Part shown: piece by piece, positions 1 to 9,651 of the stretch | Numbering within the stretch: the first letter of the stretch is position 1 | Layout of the letters: each line of letters begins with the position of its first letter | NCBI GenBank assembly: GCA_965222835.1 | Contig: CBDCUQ010000004.1 | Coordinates: 868,001 to 932,000, forward strand | DNA from: CBDCUQ01 sp965222835 | GTDB taxonomy: Bacteria; Pseudomonadota; Alphaproteobacteria; Rhizobiales; Hyphomicrobiaceae | Length of the DNA: 64,000 bases | Direction of reading: 5' to 3' | Translations under genes and position numbers: made by a program | Notes under the pieces: model-generated | Seen by the model: only the letters and a program-made list of their open reading frames with translations | Database searches by the model: none | What the model was told of the DNA's origin: nothing

Positions 1-537
1 ACGGCGACGGTAACGGGACGCCTTCGCGTGCCGATCTACCAGGGCGGTGAGGTCTATGCGCGGGTTCGGCAGGCCAAACACACGCACATTCAGCGCTTGC
101 AGCAAATCGAGCAGGCCAGGACCGAGGTCGAAGCACAGATCACGGCCGCCTGGTCGCAGCTGCTTGGTGTTCGCGCGCAGCTAAGTTCGGATGGGGTCCA
201 GGTCGAGTCGAACCGGACGGCGCTTAATGGCGTTCGCGAAGAGGAACGGGTGGGCCAACGTACGGTTCTCGATGTGTTGGATGCCGAGCTCGAACTCCTG
301 GACGCGCAGGTCCAACTTTCGACGACCCGGCGCAACTTGGTGGTGGCAGCTTATGCGCTGTTGGCGTCCGTCGGTCGGCTCGAGGTGGCGCAGCTCGGGG
401 TTTCCGATCCGGTCTATGATCCGGAGGTGCACTACCACGAGGTACGGCGCAAGTGGTGGGGTGTCTCCATCACGGATTCCGAGGGTCACGTTGAGATCGT
501 GGCACCGCCGGCGGAAGATGTAGCGCCTGTAAAGTGA
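1..537 (+). CDS. TolC-family outer membrane channel protein, C-terminal part (5' end outside window)
   Basis: The frame is open from the first base of the window, so the gene begins upstream; only about 178 C-terminal residues are present. The segment shows the long amphipathic helices of TolC-type outer membrane efflux proteins, with the family's typical stretch around LDVLDAELELLDAQ followed by RRNLVVAAYALLASVGRL. TolC channels form trimers that span the outer membrane and periplasm and connect to type I secretion or RND export pumps. The last 45 residues are a polar tail after the helical domain. A TolC gene upstream of a PopZ-like gene and valS is a common alphaproteobacterial order. Its export partner cannot be told from this window. 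Confidence 0.85.
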   Translation, partial: TATVTGRLRVPIYQGGEVYARVRQAKHTHIQRLQQIEQARTEVEAQITAAWSQLLGVRAQLSSDGVQVESNRTALNGVREEERVGQRTVLDVLDAELELLDAQVQLSTTRRNLVVAAYALLASVGRLEVAQLGVSDPVYDPEVHYHEVRRKWWGVSITDSEGHVEIVAPPAEDVAPVK

Positions 538-976
538 TAGGCCGTCTTTCCTACATTGGAATCTAAGTGCAAGGCGCATTACGCCTTTGAATGTCATGCG
601 AATTTTGGGGGCGTGGCACCAATTCTTGTCGCAAGACGCCGATTGCTGCCGGATTGGCGTTTTAAGGCATGTTCTGTCTTGAAGTGAGTGAGATGGCGGG
701 TTCCGGTGTCATTTGCTGGAAAAATTTATTAGTCGCTCGCGCCGATTTGCCACATGAATGCCCAGGATGATATCCAACGTTGTGTTGGGCGTGGAGCATC
801 TTAGCAACAGGCCCGAAAGCGGGTTCTGAGCATCCAGCCGTCCGATAAGAGATTGGCAGTTTCTCAGAATATTCCCGTTGTGGACCCGTTGAATACATTG
901 GGCCGGCCGGTTCATTGTCATACGAGTGTGATGGGATTGGGCGTGCGGTAGTTGCGTACATGTACGAGGTGGCGTC
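538..976. other. Intergenic region between tolC-like gene and first popZ-like gene
   Basis: About 440 bases without a convincing gene. A weak hairpin (AAGGCG, 5-base loop, CGCCTT) lies near 571-587, shortly after the tolC-like stop, but no T-run follows it. A perfect 12-base palindrome, CGTACATGTACG, sits about ten bases before the next start codon and runs into its GAGGTGG ribosome binding site. No promoter could be assigned with confidence. Confidence 0.4.
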
Positions 977-1831
977 ATGGATATGAATGAGAAGAACGGC
1001 CAACCTAGCATGGAGGAGATCTTGGCGTCGATACGCCGGATCATTGCTGAGGATCCGTCGGAGGCCGCAGCCGGTGCTGAACAGGGCGCGAGAATCGGGG
1101 CGCAGGTGGCCGGACCAGTTGACGAGTCCGTAGAATTCGAACTGCCTTCGATTTTCCGATCGCAGTCCGGCGAGCCACAACAAAAGCAAGCACCGCGGTT
1201 TAATCGTTTGACCGATGCCATTCGCGGAAATCAATCCGAGACCGCACCCGAAGGCCAATCCGGCCCGCAATCTCCGTCCGGACTGAGTTCTTTGCATTCC
1301 AATCGATCGGATGGCGCACCTGAGGCCTTGCGTCCGGGCGACGTGCAGTCGACAGCGTCGTCTGCTGGCTACGTTTCACCGGCCGCGCCAACGCCTGCTG
1401 GGACATCGAACGAAAATGTCAAACGGGTTATGGCGCCGTTCAAGGATACACGTTTTGCGCAGATGGCGGATTCGCCTGCGCCGGTTCTCTCTCCGGTGCC
1501 CGAGCCATCAGCCGCACCGATGCCCGTACAAGAGACTCCTCATGCCACGACCGGCATTGGTCAGCCGCCGACCGTGCCGCCCCCGCTTGCGCCGCAGTAT
1601 GGGAGTTCGGGTCCGGCCGTTGGCGGGCCTGATTACGGAGGCGCGGCAAACCCTGGTGGGGGTGCCGATGTCATGGCTGGCAATGGCTCTATTGAGGATG
1701 CTACGGCCGAACTGCTGCGTCCGATGCTCCGCCAATGGCTGACCGATAACATGCCCCGTATGGTCGAGAAGGCGCTGCACATCGAGGTGGCCGCCAGCGT
1801 CAACGTTCCGAAGAAGCCGTCCGGTCTATAG
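977..1831 (+). CDS. PopZ-like polar organizing protein (DUF2497), paralogue 1
   Basis: A 284-residue protein with the architecture of the DUF2497/PopZ family. There is a short conserved N-terminal helix (residues 10-27, core SMEEILASIRRIIAED), a long disordered middle rich in proline, alanine and serine (about 40-235), and a conserved C-terminal helical segment (about 240-275, core LLRPMLRQWLTDNMPRMVEKAL). In Caulobacter, PopZ forms a polar matrix that tethers the ParB-origin complex: the N-terminal helix recruits clients and the C-terminal helices oligomerise. A GAGGTGG ribosome binding site precedes the ATG. A second family member follows directly and then valS, the usual neighbour of popZ. 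Family assignment is firm; the specific polar role is inferred. Confidence 0.85.
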   Translation: MDMNEKNGQPSMEEILASIRRIIAEDPSEAAAGAEQGARIGAQVAGPVDESVEFELPSIFRSQSGEPQQKQAPRFNRLTDAIRGNQSETAPEGQSGPQSPSGLSSLHSNRSDGAPEALRPGDVQSTASSAGYVSPAAPTPAGTSNENVKRVMAPFKDTRFAQMADSPAPVLSPVPEPSAAPMPVQETPHATTGIGQPPTVPPPLAPQYGSSGPAVGGPDYGGAANPGGGADVMAGNGSIEDATAELLRPMLRQWLTDNMPRMVEKALHIEVAASVNVPKKPSGL

Positions 1832-2083
1832 CGCCCCTGTTCCAAGGTCCCGGGGCCGACCGGATGCTCCGGGGCTTTTCATACTGCCTTGGGTCTATGG
1901 TGCTTCCATATTTGGCAGGGTATCGACGTTGGAACGCCGCATTTCTGTGGCGTTTGGTGTGTAGCAATTCCGTTGCTGCGTTGCCGGACTGTCCCTGGCG
2001 GTGTAGGACCGGAACGCGGACCCCAAGCGCATCCGCGCCGAGGGGTTGGATGAAAGGTGTCGTATTCCCTTGAGGTTTCGTTG

Positions 2084-3208
2084 ATGGACAAGCCGGACAG
2101 AGTTGGTGAGCCGAGCATGGACGAAATTCTGGCGTCAATCCGCAAGATCATTGCGGACGAGCCGGGGTCCGAGCGCAAGGGTGTGGATGCGCTTGGTGTC
2201 AATCCCTTGATCGAGCCGGCAGAACCGGATGCGGGCACAAAGCAGAAGGTGGCTGGCGCAGACGAGCCATTGCTGCCGGCTGTTGATCGGTTGACGGAGG
2301 CGTTGCAGTCGATGCCCACGGATCCCGCGGCGACGAACGGTTTCGATGACGATTTGAAGGATTTGCTTGAGGACAGCCCAGGCGGTCACGCCGTCTCTTC
2401 GGAAGGCACGGCGAATGGTGCGGGAAAGAAGGTCTCTTCCATTTCCGCGTCCGGACTTGAGGATGCGAACGCTGGTTTGACGCCAGGACCGGATGCGCCT
2501 GTGGCAGGTTCCGAAAGCGGTGAGGCGGAAACCAAGTCACAGGCTGGCAGATTTTCGGACGGCGGTGCCGCGTCGTCTCGGTCCGAACCGGCCAAGCCGT
2601 CCAAGGTCGTGCCTAACTTTGCAACAGCGTTTCCGCAGGTTCACGACGCAGCGCTGGCCGACCCGGGCGAAACGGCTGCGGATGCCGGTTCGTCTGAACC
2701 GCCATTGTCTGCAATGATCCCGATCACTCCTCAGGAGGCAGCGCATCAAGAATCAGCGCTTGCCGCTCCCTCTGGGCCTGACGCTGGCACCGCACCGGCG
2801 GTTCGGCGGGCCGGGCCGCCAGAGCCGTTTCCGTTTGATGTTCCAGCCGGCGCTACGGAGCTGCCGGCATCTTCGGCGGTGGCGACTTCGGTTGTCGCTG
2901 GTGCTACGGATACCGAAACTGCGGCCAGCTCTGCGCTGGGTGCTCTTGCCGCCGGGCTTGCGGCTTCCTCGGTTGTCGATCAGGCGTCGTCCTCGGCATT
3001 GGGCGGCCTTTCAGGAGGAGATCAGACATTGGCACCCGGCACGCTTCAGGCGAAGCAACGTACGCTCGAGGATGTTGTCGCGGATATGCTCCGGCCCATG
3101 ATCGAGAAGTGGGTCGCTGAAAACATGCCGCGCATCATGGAAAAGGCCTTGCGTGGCGAGGTGGCGGTGATGAAAGGCTCGAACAGCACTTCTGGCTTTC
3201 GACGCTGA
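2084..3208 (+). CDS. PopZ-like polar organizing protein (DUF2497), paralogue 2
   Basis: A 374-residue protein with the same plan as the preceding gene: an N-terminal helix with core SMDEILASIRKIIADE, a very long low-complexity acidic and alanine/proline/serine middle, and a C-terminal helix with core LRPMIEKWVAENMPRIMEKAL. I chose the ATG at 2084 (MDKPDRVGEP) over an upstream GTG at 2057 because GAGG lies about ten bases before it and the product then starts like its paralogue. The middle is about 90 residues longer than in paralogue 1 and shares little with it. Position directly before valS matches the canonical popZ locus, so this copy may be the positional orthologue. Whether the two copies act together is unknown. 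Confidence 0.85.
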   Translation: MDKPDRVGEPSMDEILASIRKIIADEPGSERKGVDALGVNPLIEPAEPDAGTKQKVAGADEPLLPAVDRLTEALQSMPTDPAATNGFDDDLKDLLEDSPGGHAVSSEGTANGAGKKVSSISASGLEDANAGLTPGPDAPVAGSESGEAETKSQAGRFSDGGAASSRSEPAKPSKVVPNFATAFPQVHDAALADPGETAADAGSSEPPLSAMIPITPQEAAHQESALAAPSGPDAGTAPAVRRAGPPEPFPFDVPAGATELPASSAVATSVVAGATDTETAASSALGALAAGLAASSVVDQASSSALGGLSGGDQTLAPGTLQAKQRTLEDVVADMLRPMIEKWVAENMPRIMEKALRGEVAVMKGSNSTSGFRR

Positions 3209-3391
3209 TTGTTGGTGTTTCGGGGGCTGGGAGGGCCCAGGGCAACTCCTTTGTTGAGCGGGTAATGCCCTGTCCCGGCTTGTTCTTTTCCTTGCTCTCT
3301 TTCTCCGGACTGCTTAGGGCTGCGATTGGCGCTGTTGACAGCTGGGCGAGCCCGATCGTACGACCGCCGGACCTGAACGACTTAGGCACCC

Positions 3392-6262
3392 ATGCTCGAG
3401 AAGATATACCAGCCGGCCGAGATCGAGCCGCGCATCCACACTGATTGGGAAAAGGCAGAGGCATTTAAATGCGGTAAACCGGATCGTGCCGGCGCGCCCG
3501 CTTTCGCCATCGTCATTCCGCCCCCGAATGTGACCGGCTCGCTGCACATGGGGCATGCGCTCAATAATACGCTGCAGGATGTGCTCGTGCGTTTCGAACG
3601 CATGCGCGGAAAGGATGTGCTTTGGCAACCTGGTACGGATCATGCCGGGATTGCCACGCAGATGGTGGTGGAGCGGAAGCTTGCTGCGGAGAACCGTACC
3701 GACCGGCGCAGCATGGGCCGCGAGGCGTTTCTCAAAGAAGTGTGGTCGTGGAAAGAGGAGAGCGGGGGAACGATCCTCAATCAGCTCAAACGGCTCGGCG
3801 CGTCTTGCGATTGGAGTCGAGAGCGCTTCACGATGGACGAGGGTCTGTCGAAGGCCGTGCTCAAGGTCTTTGTCGAACTTTACAACCAGAACTTCATTTA
3901 CAAGGACAAGCGCCTGGTCAACTGGGACCCGAATTTCCAGACGGCGATTTCCGATCTCGAAGTCGTACAAGCTGACAAGAAGGGGTCGTTCAGCTGGACA
4001 GACGGCGTTCCTGAGAAACCCTTTGATGCAAGAGCGCTTGCCAAGGTTCTCGACCGGGATCCGTCTGGTCACATGTATCATTTCCGCTATCCCTTGGTGC
4101 GCAACGTGCCGGGATATGCGCAAGACTACGTTGTGGTTGCGACCACCCGTCCGGAGACGATGCTCGGAGATACGGGCGTTGCCGTGCATCCCGAGGACGA
4201 ACGCTACGAGGCGCTCATCAAGGCGGGCGCCAAAGTGAAGCTGCCGCTTGTCGGCCGGGAGATCGTTATCGTCGCGGATGAATATTCCGATCCGACAAAG
4301 GGCACCGGCGCTGTTAAGATCACGCCAGCGCACGACTTCAACGACTTTGAGGTGGGTAAGCGCCACGACCTCGAAAAGATCAACGTGCTCGATGCCTTCG
4401 GAAAGATGAACGAAGCTGCGCCTGAGGCGTACCGTGGCCTTGATCGCTTCGAGGCGCGCAAGAAGGTTGTGTCCGACCTTCACGATCTGGGTCTTCTCGA
4501 AAAAATCGAGCCGACGACGCATACGGTGCCGCACGGTGATCGATCAGGCGTCGTGATTGAGCCGTGGCTGACGGACCAATGGTACGTCAACGCGGCCGCG
4601 CTTGCGAAGCCGGCGTTGGCGGCGGTCAAAGCCGGTAAGACGCGGTTTGTGCCGGAGCGATTTGCCAACGATTATTTCCGCTGGCTGGACAACATCCAGC
4701 CCTGGTGCATTTCGCGGCAGTTGTGGTGGGGGCATCAGATTCCGGCGTGGTATGGGCCGGAGGGGACGGTTTTTGTCGCTCACGATGAGGCTGAAGCGGG
4801 GGCTGCAGCTAAGAAGCACTACAAGAAAGATGTCGTGCTCACGCGCGACGAGGATGTGCTCGACACTTGGTTTTCCTCCGCGCTGTGGCCGTTCTCGACG
4901 CTGGGTTGGCCGGAGAAGACGCCGGAAGTTGCGCGGTATTATCCGACGAATGTTCTCGTTACCGGTTTCGATATCATCTTCTTCTGGGTGGCTCGCATGA
5001 TGATGATGGGCTGTCACTTCCTGAAGGAGGTGCCATTCCACGATGTCTACATCCATGGCTTGGTTCGCGACGGTCAGGGCCACAAGATGTCAAAGACGCG
5101 TGGCAACGTCATCGACCCATTAGACATAATCGATGGCGTCGGCCTTGATGATCTCATTGCTAAGCGCACTGCGGGCCTCAACAAGGAGCTCGCCAATCGC
5201 GTTGAGAAAGAGGTGCGCAAGGAGTTTCCGAAGGGCATCAAGGCCTATGGGACGGATGCGCTTCGATTCACGATGGCGGCGATGGCGGCCCAGGGTTCGG
5301 ACGTGAAGCTTTCGATCGACCGCGTCGAGGGATACCGGAACTTTGCCACCAAGGTTTGGAATGCCGCACGTTTTGCTGAACAGAACGAATGCGTGCGTCA
5401 GCGGGATTTTGATCCGCGCTCGGCCAAAGAGACGGTTAATCGCTGGATTTCAGGTGAGACGGAGCGGGCGGCTGCGGCGGTGACGGCCGGAATTGAGGCG
5501 TACAGGTTTAACGACGCGGCCGGTGTGGTTTACGACTTCGTATGGGGCACGTTCTGCGACTGGTATCTCGAGCTTGTGAAGCCTGTTCTTATGGGAGATG
5601 AGGAAGAGGAAAAGGCCGAGACGCGGGCGATGGTTGCCTGGGTCCTGGATCAGATCTTGAAAATCCTTCATCCCTTCATGCCGTTCATCACCGAAGAGCT
5701 GTGGGCACATATGGTCGAGCATGGTGTTGCGCGGCGTTCTCTTCTCGCGCTCAGCGCTTGGCCGGATATCAAAGGACTGTCGGATCAGAAAGCGGATGAA
5801 GAGATGGGCTGGGTTATTCGCCTTATTTCGGAGATCCGGTCGGTGCGCAGCGAAATGAACGTTCCTGCCGGAGCCAAGGTGCCGCTTGTGATTACAGGCG
5901 CCGATGACAGCATCAGGGGCTGGGCGCGCGAGCATGACGAAACGATCAAGCGGCTGGCGCGTCTTGATGGCATTTCTTTCGCGAAGGCTGCGCCGAAGGG
6001 GTCTGCCCTTATTGTGGCCGGGGAGACGACGGCGGCTATTCCGCTTGAAGGTGTCATCGATATGGGCGAGGAGCGCAAACGCCTTTCGAAGGAGATTGGT
6101 GCGGCCGAGGCGGACATTGCCAAAATGCATGCGAAGCTCGACAATCCGAACTTTTTAGAGCGCGCCAAGCCCGAAGCTATTGCAGAGGCGCGCGAACGCA
6201 AGGCTGAGCTTGAGAACGCAATAACGCGATGGAAGGCGGCGCTGACCCGTCTTGAGGCTTAG
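3392..6262 (+). CDS. valS: Valyl-tRNA synthetase
   Basis: A 956-residue class I aminoacyl-tRNA synthetase that charges tRNA-Val and edits misactivated threonine. The HIGH signature appears as HMGH (residues 52-55) after PPPNVTGSL. The KMSKS loop appears as KMSKTRGN at about residue 567. The CP1 editing insert lies between them, with the family's TTRPETMLGD motif. The C-terminus is a coiled-coil arm (about 890-956) rich in Glu, Lys and Ala, as in bacterial ValRS. Length is normal. It lies downstream of the second popZ-like gene, separated by about 180 bases, so it may have its own promoter. Confidence 0.98.
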   Translation: MLEKIYQPAEIEPRIHTDWEKAEAFKCGKPDRAGAPAFAIVIPPPNVTGSLHMGHALNNTLQDVLVRFERMRGKDVLWQPGTDHAGIATQMVVERKLAAENRTDRRSMGREAFLKEVWSWKEESGGTILNQLKRLGASCDWSRERFTMDEGLSKAVLKVFVELYNQNFIYKDKRLVNWDPNFQTAISDLEVVQADKKGSFSWTDGVPEKPFDARALAKVLDRDPSGHMYHFRYPLVRNVPGYAQDYVVVATTRPETMLGDTGVAVHPEDERYEALIKAGAKVKLPLVGREIVIVADEYSDPTKGTGAVKITPAHDFNDFEVGKRHDLEKINVLDAFGKMNEAAPEAYRGLDRFEARKKVVSDLHDLGLLEKIEPTTHTVPHGDRSGVVIEPWLTDQWYVNAAALAKPALAAVKAGKTRFVPERFANDYFRWLDNIQPWCISRQLWWGHQIPAWYGPEGTVFVAHDEAEAGAAAKKHYKKDVVLTRDEDVLDTWFSSALWPFSTLGWPEKTPEVARYYPTNVLVTGFDIIFFWVARMMMMGCHFLKEVPFHDVYIHGLVRDGQGHKMSKTRGNVIDPLDIIDGVGLDDLIAKRTAGLNKELANRVEKEVRKEFPKGIKAYGTDALRFTMAAMAAQGSDVKLSIDRVEGYRNFATKVWNAARFAEQNECVRQRDFDPRSAKETVNRWISGETERAAAAVTAGIEAYRFNDAAGVVYDFVWGTFCDWYLELVKPVLMGDEEEEKAETRAMVAWVLDQILKILHPFMPFITEELWAHMVEHGVARRSLLALSAWPDIKGLSDQKADEEMGWVIRLISEIRSVRSEMNVPAGAKVPLVITGADDSIRGWAREHDETIKRLARLDGISFAKAAPKGSALIVAGETTAAIPLEGVIDMGEERKRLSKEIGAAEADIAKMHAKLDNPNFLERAKPEAIAEARERKAELENAITRWKAALTRLEA

Positions 6263-6308
6263 GCCGACCGGTCCAGAGCGCCCGACCAGTCGGTCATTGC
6301 GGGTGTTA

Positions 6309-6932
6309 TCAGCGGGCAGGCGGCAGTTTGGCCGCGGTAACCGCGGGCAGAGGTGCGCTCGTCTTGATGCGAAGCTCGGTGAGCCGCCATTCGAATCTTT
6401 CGAACTCTAGCAGTCCGATGTGCCGCCGGGCCGGATCGTACCGATCGAGAAGTTCGACCTCGAATGCGGTCATTGATTTGAATTCAGCACGGACGAGGCG
6501 TTTCCAGAAGCGCGTGATGCGCTGACGACGTGGGAGCGTGCGCTCGTCGACCTCTCCAGAAATATTTGTTCGGTAGGCCTGCCGGTATTCGTAGAGGCGC
6601 GGCAGGCCTTCGGGTGTGATGTGGGTATTTACAAAGCGGTTGACGGCTGCGCGACCTAAGTACGATTTGACACGCGTCCAGACTCCAGGGGTTGGTGAGG
6701 GTGCGCCGGCTGCAGCCTCCGGATTGGGCATGTCGAGGGCCACGCGGTGCATAGAGCCGCGCAGTGTTTCGCGTACACTTGCAAAATCGATTTTCTGGGC
6801 GAGGTAGGCGCTGTCGCCGTTGCGCACGGCCTCCCGGATCGACCAGGCCGTCACCAACGGATAGGCGATGTAACTGGCTGGTGCCACGACAAGTGTGCCG
6901 AGTGCCAGGACAGTGACAAGAGTTTTGCGCAT
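6309..6932 (-). CDS. DUF2939 family protein with N-terminal signal/anchor
   Basis: A 207-residue protein with a hydrophobic N-terminal segment (residues 5-27, VTVLALGTLVVAPASYIAYP) that is either an uncleaved anchor or a signal peptide. Next come the motif WSIREAVRNGDSAYLAQKIDF and VRETLRGSM, characteristic of DUF2939 proteins. The family is common in proteobacteria and its function is unknown; members are predicted to lie in the periplasm. The C-terminal half is basic and rich in Glu and Arg. It is convergent with valS, with 46 bases between the stops. An imperfect inverted repeat (GACCGG/CAGTCGGTC) between the stops is a weak terminator candidate. Confidence 0.75.
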   Translation of the reverse strand: MRKTLVTVLALGTLVVAPASYIAYPLVTAWSIREAVRNGDSAYLAQKIDFASVRETLRGSMHRVALDMPNPEAAAGAPSPTPGVWTRVKSYLGRAAVNRFVNTHITPEGLPRLYEYRQAYRTNISGEVDERTLPRRQRITRFWKRLVRAEFKSMTAFEVELLDRYDPARRHIGLLEFERFEWRLTELRIKTSAPLPAVTAAKLPPAR

Positions 6933-7118
6933 ATTTCCGGGGCTTCAGTTCTAGAACGTAACACCGGAAAGGAAGCCAGCGGATTGGGGCCAAGTTCTGG
7001 CCGGGATGCGGCTGGCGTGCGACGAAATGGGCATTGGAGCGGCAATTCTGCCTTACGCCGGACGGGGGTCTGGTGCCCGCCACCTGGTTCGAGGCCGTGT
7101 GGGCCTCAGGACGCCTCA

Positions 7119-8297
7119 TTAGATATCGCGTCCCGGATCCACCTTCTTGAATCTTCTGTTGGGCCGGTTGTGCTTTCGGGATCTAGGTTCGCCGTCGTCG
7201 GCGTCTTTGCAGATATTCTTTAGCGCCTTCCAATCGGTGGCGGACATGGCAACTGTTGCTTCATAGGTGGGCGCGTTCTCGATGGCGGCGATGCGTTCTC
7301 TTGTATTGGGGTGCGTCCGCAAGAACTCAAACTTGGACAGGGCCTCACCCAAGTCTTGGTTCTTTTCCAGCTTGATCACGCGCCGGAAGAAATCGGCAAG
7401 CCCCCTGGCCGGAATTCCTGCGGCCTTGAGGATCTGCAGCGCGTGGGCGTCGGCTTCGCGCTCGGCCTCTCGAGAATAGGAGAGGTGTGCTAGCAATAGT
7501 CCGGCGTTTGCCAGCGTGCCGCCTGAGCCTCCCATCAACAACTCCAGTCCGGCGGAAAATCCGATGGCGCGGACGACCGCTGTTTCCGGATGTCGCTCGA
7601 GCCCATGCCCCATTTCGTGCGCCAGGATGCCGGCGATTTCATTGCTCGATTCGGCTTTCTTAATGAGCTGTCGCGTCAGGACAATCTGCTCGCCCGGTGC
7701 AGCAAACGCGTTGAGCAGGTCCCAATCGCTGACAACAACTTTGAACTTGGTTGTGCCGCCTGCGGCATCTGTGAGCCGGGCTGTCAAGCGGTCGAGGGCC
7801 GCGCGTCCCGCTGGGGCTTCACAGATACGCCGGCCGCTGGTCATTGACTGAATGACCTCTTTGCCGAGTGTTGTCCGGGCCTTATCGGGCATCAGGTTGG
7901 CAATTGCGCGTGCAGGGGAGAAACCGAAGAAGGGTATTGCAAGCGCGACGAGCACCGCGGCTGCTGCTGCGAATACCCAAGGCCGGGCGTGCCGCCAGCG
8001 CAGGGCGCGGGCCGAGAGCTGCGGGGCCCTTTTTGCGAGGGCGCGCGCAAACGTGCCTTCACCGACAAATAGCCAAGCCCCCGGTGCCTCATCGCTTGCG
8101 AGCAGTGCGTCGATGGCGTGGTCGGTCAGTGGTTCGGCTGCAGACAGAGAGTCGTATGGCCAAACGGCGCGCGGCGTATTCTGGCCAACAAACTCCACGC
8201 CTTCGGCGCCAAGACGCACATCGACGTCCTCTGAGCGGGCGCTCTTGCCGTCGCTCAATCGGCCGTAGAAGACTGGTTCGGTTTCATTAGATCGCAT
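7119..8297 (-). CDS. M48-family zinc metallopeptidase, membrane anchored
   Basis: A 392-residue protein with an M48 peptidase domain. The zinc-binding motif is HEMGH within ILAHEMGHGLERHPET, and the third ligand glutamate lies in SREAEREADAHAL. One membrane segment is visible at about residues 105-125 (FAAAAAVLVALAIPFFGF). The N-terminal 100 residues form a separate region without an obvious motif. M48 peptidases of this kind (HtpX/LoiP/BepA relatives) usually act in envelope quality control. The gene starts inside the end of the upstream DUF898 gene (11-base overlap), so the two are probably co-translated. The C-terminal tail is basic. Confidence 0.88.
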   Translation of the reverse strand: MRSNETEPVFYGRLSDGKSARSEDVDVRLGAEGVEFVGQNTPRAVWPYDSLSAAEPLTDHAIDALLASDEAPGAWLFVGEGTFARALAKRAPQLSARALRWRHARPWVFAAAAAVLVALAIPFFGFSPARAIANLMPDKARTTLGKEVIQSMTSGRRICEAPAGRAALDRLTARLTDAAGGTTKFKVVVSDWDLLNAFAAPGEQIVLTRQLIKKAESSNEIAGILAHEMGHGLERHPETAVVRAIGFSAGLELLMGGSGGTLANAGLLLAHLSYSREAEREADAHALQILKAAGIPARGLADFFRRVIKLEKNQDLGEALSKFEFLRTHPNTRERIAAIENAPTYEATVAMSATDWKALKNICKDADDGEPRSRKHNRPNRRFKKVDPGRDI

Positions 8298-9651
8298 CTA
8301 TGTCGAATGCCTCGGCCAATCCTTCTCCCCGGCGGATGTTCTGTTCGGCGCCCTGCTGGATCGCAGCGACGTCAATTCTGCCGTTTATTGCCAGATTGCG
8401 CGCAAAATATCCGTTGGTGCGCGCTTGGATGATCGGTTGGAAGAGGCTGGCAGATGCCGCGAGCAGAACGATGCCGACGATCAAAAAGATACGGGCCATC
8501 GGGTCCTCGAGCGGGAGGCCCATTCCGTAGTGTCCTATGGATCCGACGAAGCCAAAGAAGGCAACCCCCACAACAAGCCCACCGAGCCAGATGAAGAAAT
8601 TGCCAATGGCCACCCACACGAGTCCCCGTCCTGTTGCGGTTCCGTGGAACGTCGCGCCTTCGTAATGCGTGTGGGCGGCGAAGTGATTGAACTGAAATGC
8701 GCGATAGAAGGCTGAGAGGAGATAATAGATCAGAAAGCCAACACCCATCAGAAGATAGATGATGCCAAGTGTTTTCAAGGTTTCCGTCGACATTTGAGGG
8801 TCACGTGCTTCGCCTTCAGCCGGCAAGTTTGGGAAATCTATGAGGCTCCCGCCGATTGCCAACAGCGCGAAAACCAAGACGACGCAGCCGAACCAGAAGC
8901 CGGCAAATCTCTTGTAAAGAGGGCCAACGGGTGCGGTGAAGCTGAACGGCCGGTCGCCGAAACGCATGTCACCCACAAGCCGGCTTTGCAGCTTTGTTGC
9001 TCGCCAAGGTACGATCCAGGTAACGGCGAGAAGGGCAACGATGCCGACGATGCCAAAGATAGGGGCGAGTGTTTGGAGACGTTCGGGATCGTTTGCGTTT
9101 GCTCCGAGAAGAAGGCCCAGGACTATAAGGAGCAGGATGGCCAGAACGGCGGGGAGGACGAGTGTCCAGAAATACGTCCAGCCGAAGCTCCAGGACCCCC
9201 CTTCAAGACTGCCTCGGATGCCGCGCCAAAGGGTGCGCGATAGGCGGTAGCGGAGGGCGCGATAGATTGCGACGCCGCTCAGATAGAGTACGGCGATGAT
9301 GAGGGTCCATTGGAAGATCACGAGACCGACTTCACCGAAAATGAGCATTACGGCAAAGGCGCCGAGGGAGATGGGCAGCAGGAAGAGGAAAAAGACAATC
9401 AAGAAGCCCAGGAACAGCTCACGCCCTGTTCCCGTGTAGACAAGGGGTTCACCGTCAAATCGTAACCCCGACCAGATCCGCTTTCTGACCTCTGTCTTGC
9501 CCCAGAAGTGGTAGATGCCAAGGGTTAGGATGCGCAGGACATAGTTTGCAAACGACAGCCTCCCCATGCCGGCTGGATGAACCCATGAGACCTGTGGCGA
9601 TGACGCTGCAGCTTGCCCTGGATTTGTTTCAGCGGGGTGATGGTTTGGCAT
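8287..9651 (-). CDS. DUF898 (YjgN-like) multi-pass inner membrane protein
   Basis: A 454-residue polytopic membrane protein of the DUF898/YjgN family. The diagnostic segment RILTLGIYHFWGKTEVRKRIWSG occurs near residues 40-60, and a related FWGKT-like loop pattern recurs in the family. About eight to ten hydrophobic segments are visible, for example VILAVLLLIVLGLLLG and IYLLMGVGFLIYYLL. No enzymatic function is established for the family. The stop overlaps the start of the M48 peptidase gene by 11 bases, a two-gene operon that is common for DUF898 and suggests that the peptidase and the membrane protein work together. The start is ATG at 9651. Confidence 0.82.
   Translation of the reverse strand: MPNHHPAETNPGQAAASSPQVSWVHPAGMGRLSFANYVLRILTLGIYHFWGKTEVRKRIWSGLRFDGEPLVYTGTGRELFLGFLIVFFLFLLPISLGAFAVMLIFGEVGLVIFQWTLIIAVLYLSGVAIYRALRYRLSRTLWRGIRGSLEGGSWSFGWTYFWTLVLPAVLAILLLIVLGLLLGANANDPERLQTLAPIFGIVGIVALLAVTWIVPWRATKLQSRLVGDMRFGDRPFSFTAPVGPLYKRFAGFWFGCVVLVFALLAIGGSLIDFPNLPAEGEARDPQMSTETLKTLGIIYLLMGVGFLIYYLLSAFYRAFQFNHFAAHTHYEGATFHGTATGRGLVWVAIGNFFIWLGGLVVGVAFFGFVGSIGHYGMGLPLEDPMARIFLIVGIVLLAASASLFQPIIQARTNGYFARNLAINGRIDVAAIQQGAEQNIRRGEGLAEAFDIDAI

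Noticed and set aside
3314..4534. A 406-residue minus-strand frame
   Set aside because: It is antisense to valS and has no recognisable domain.
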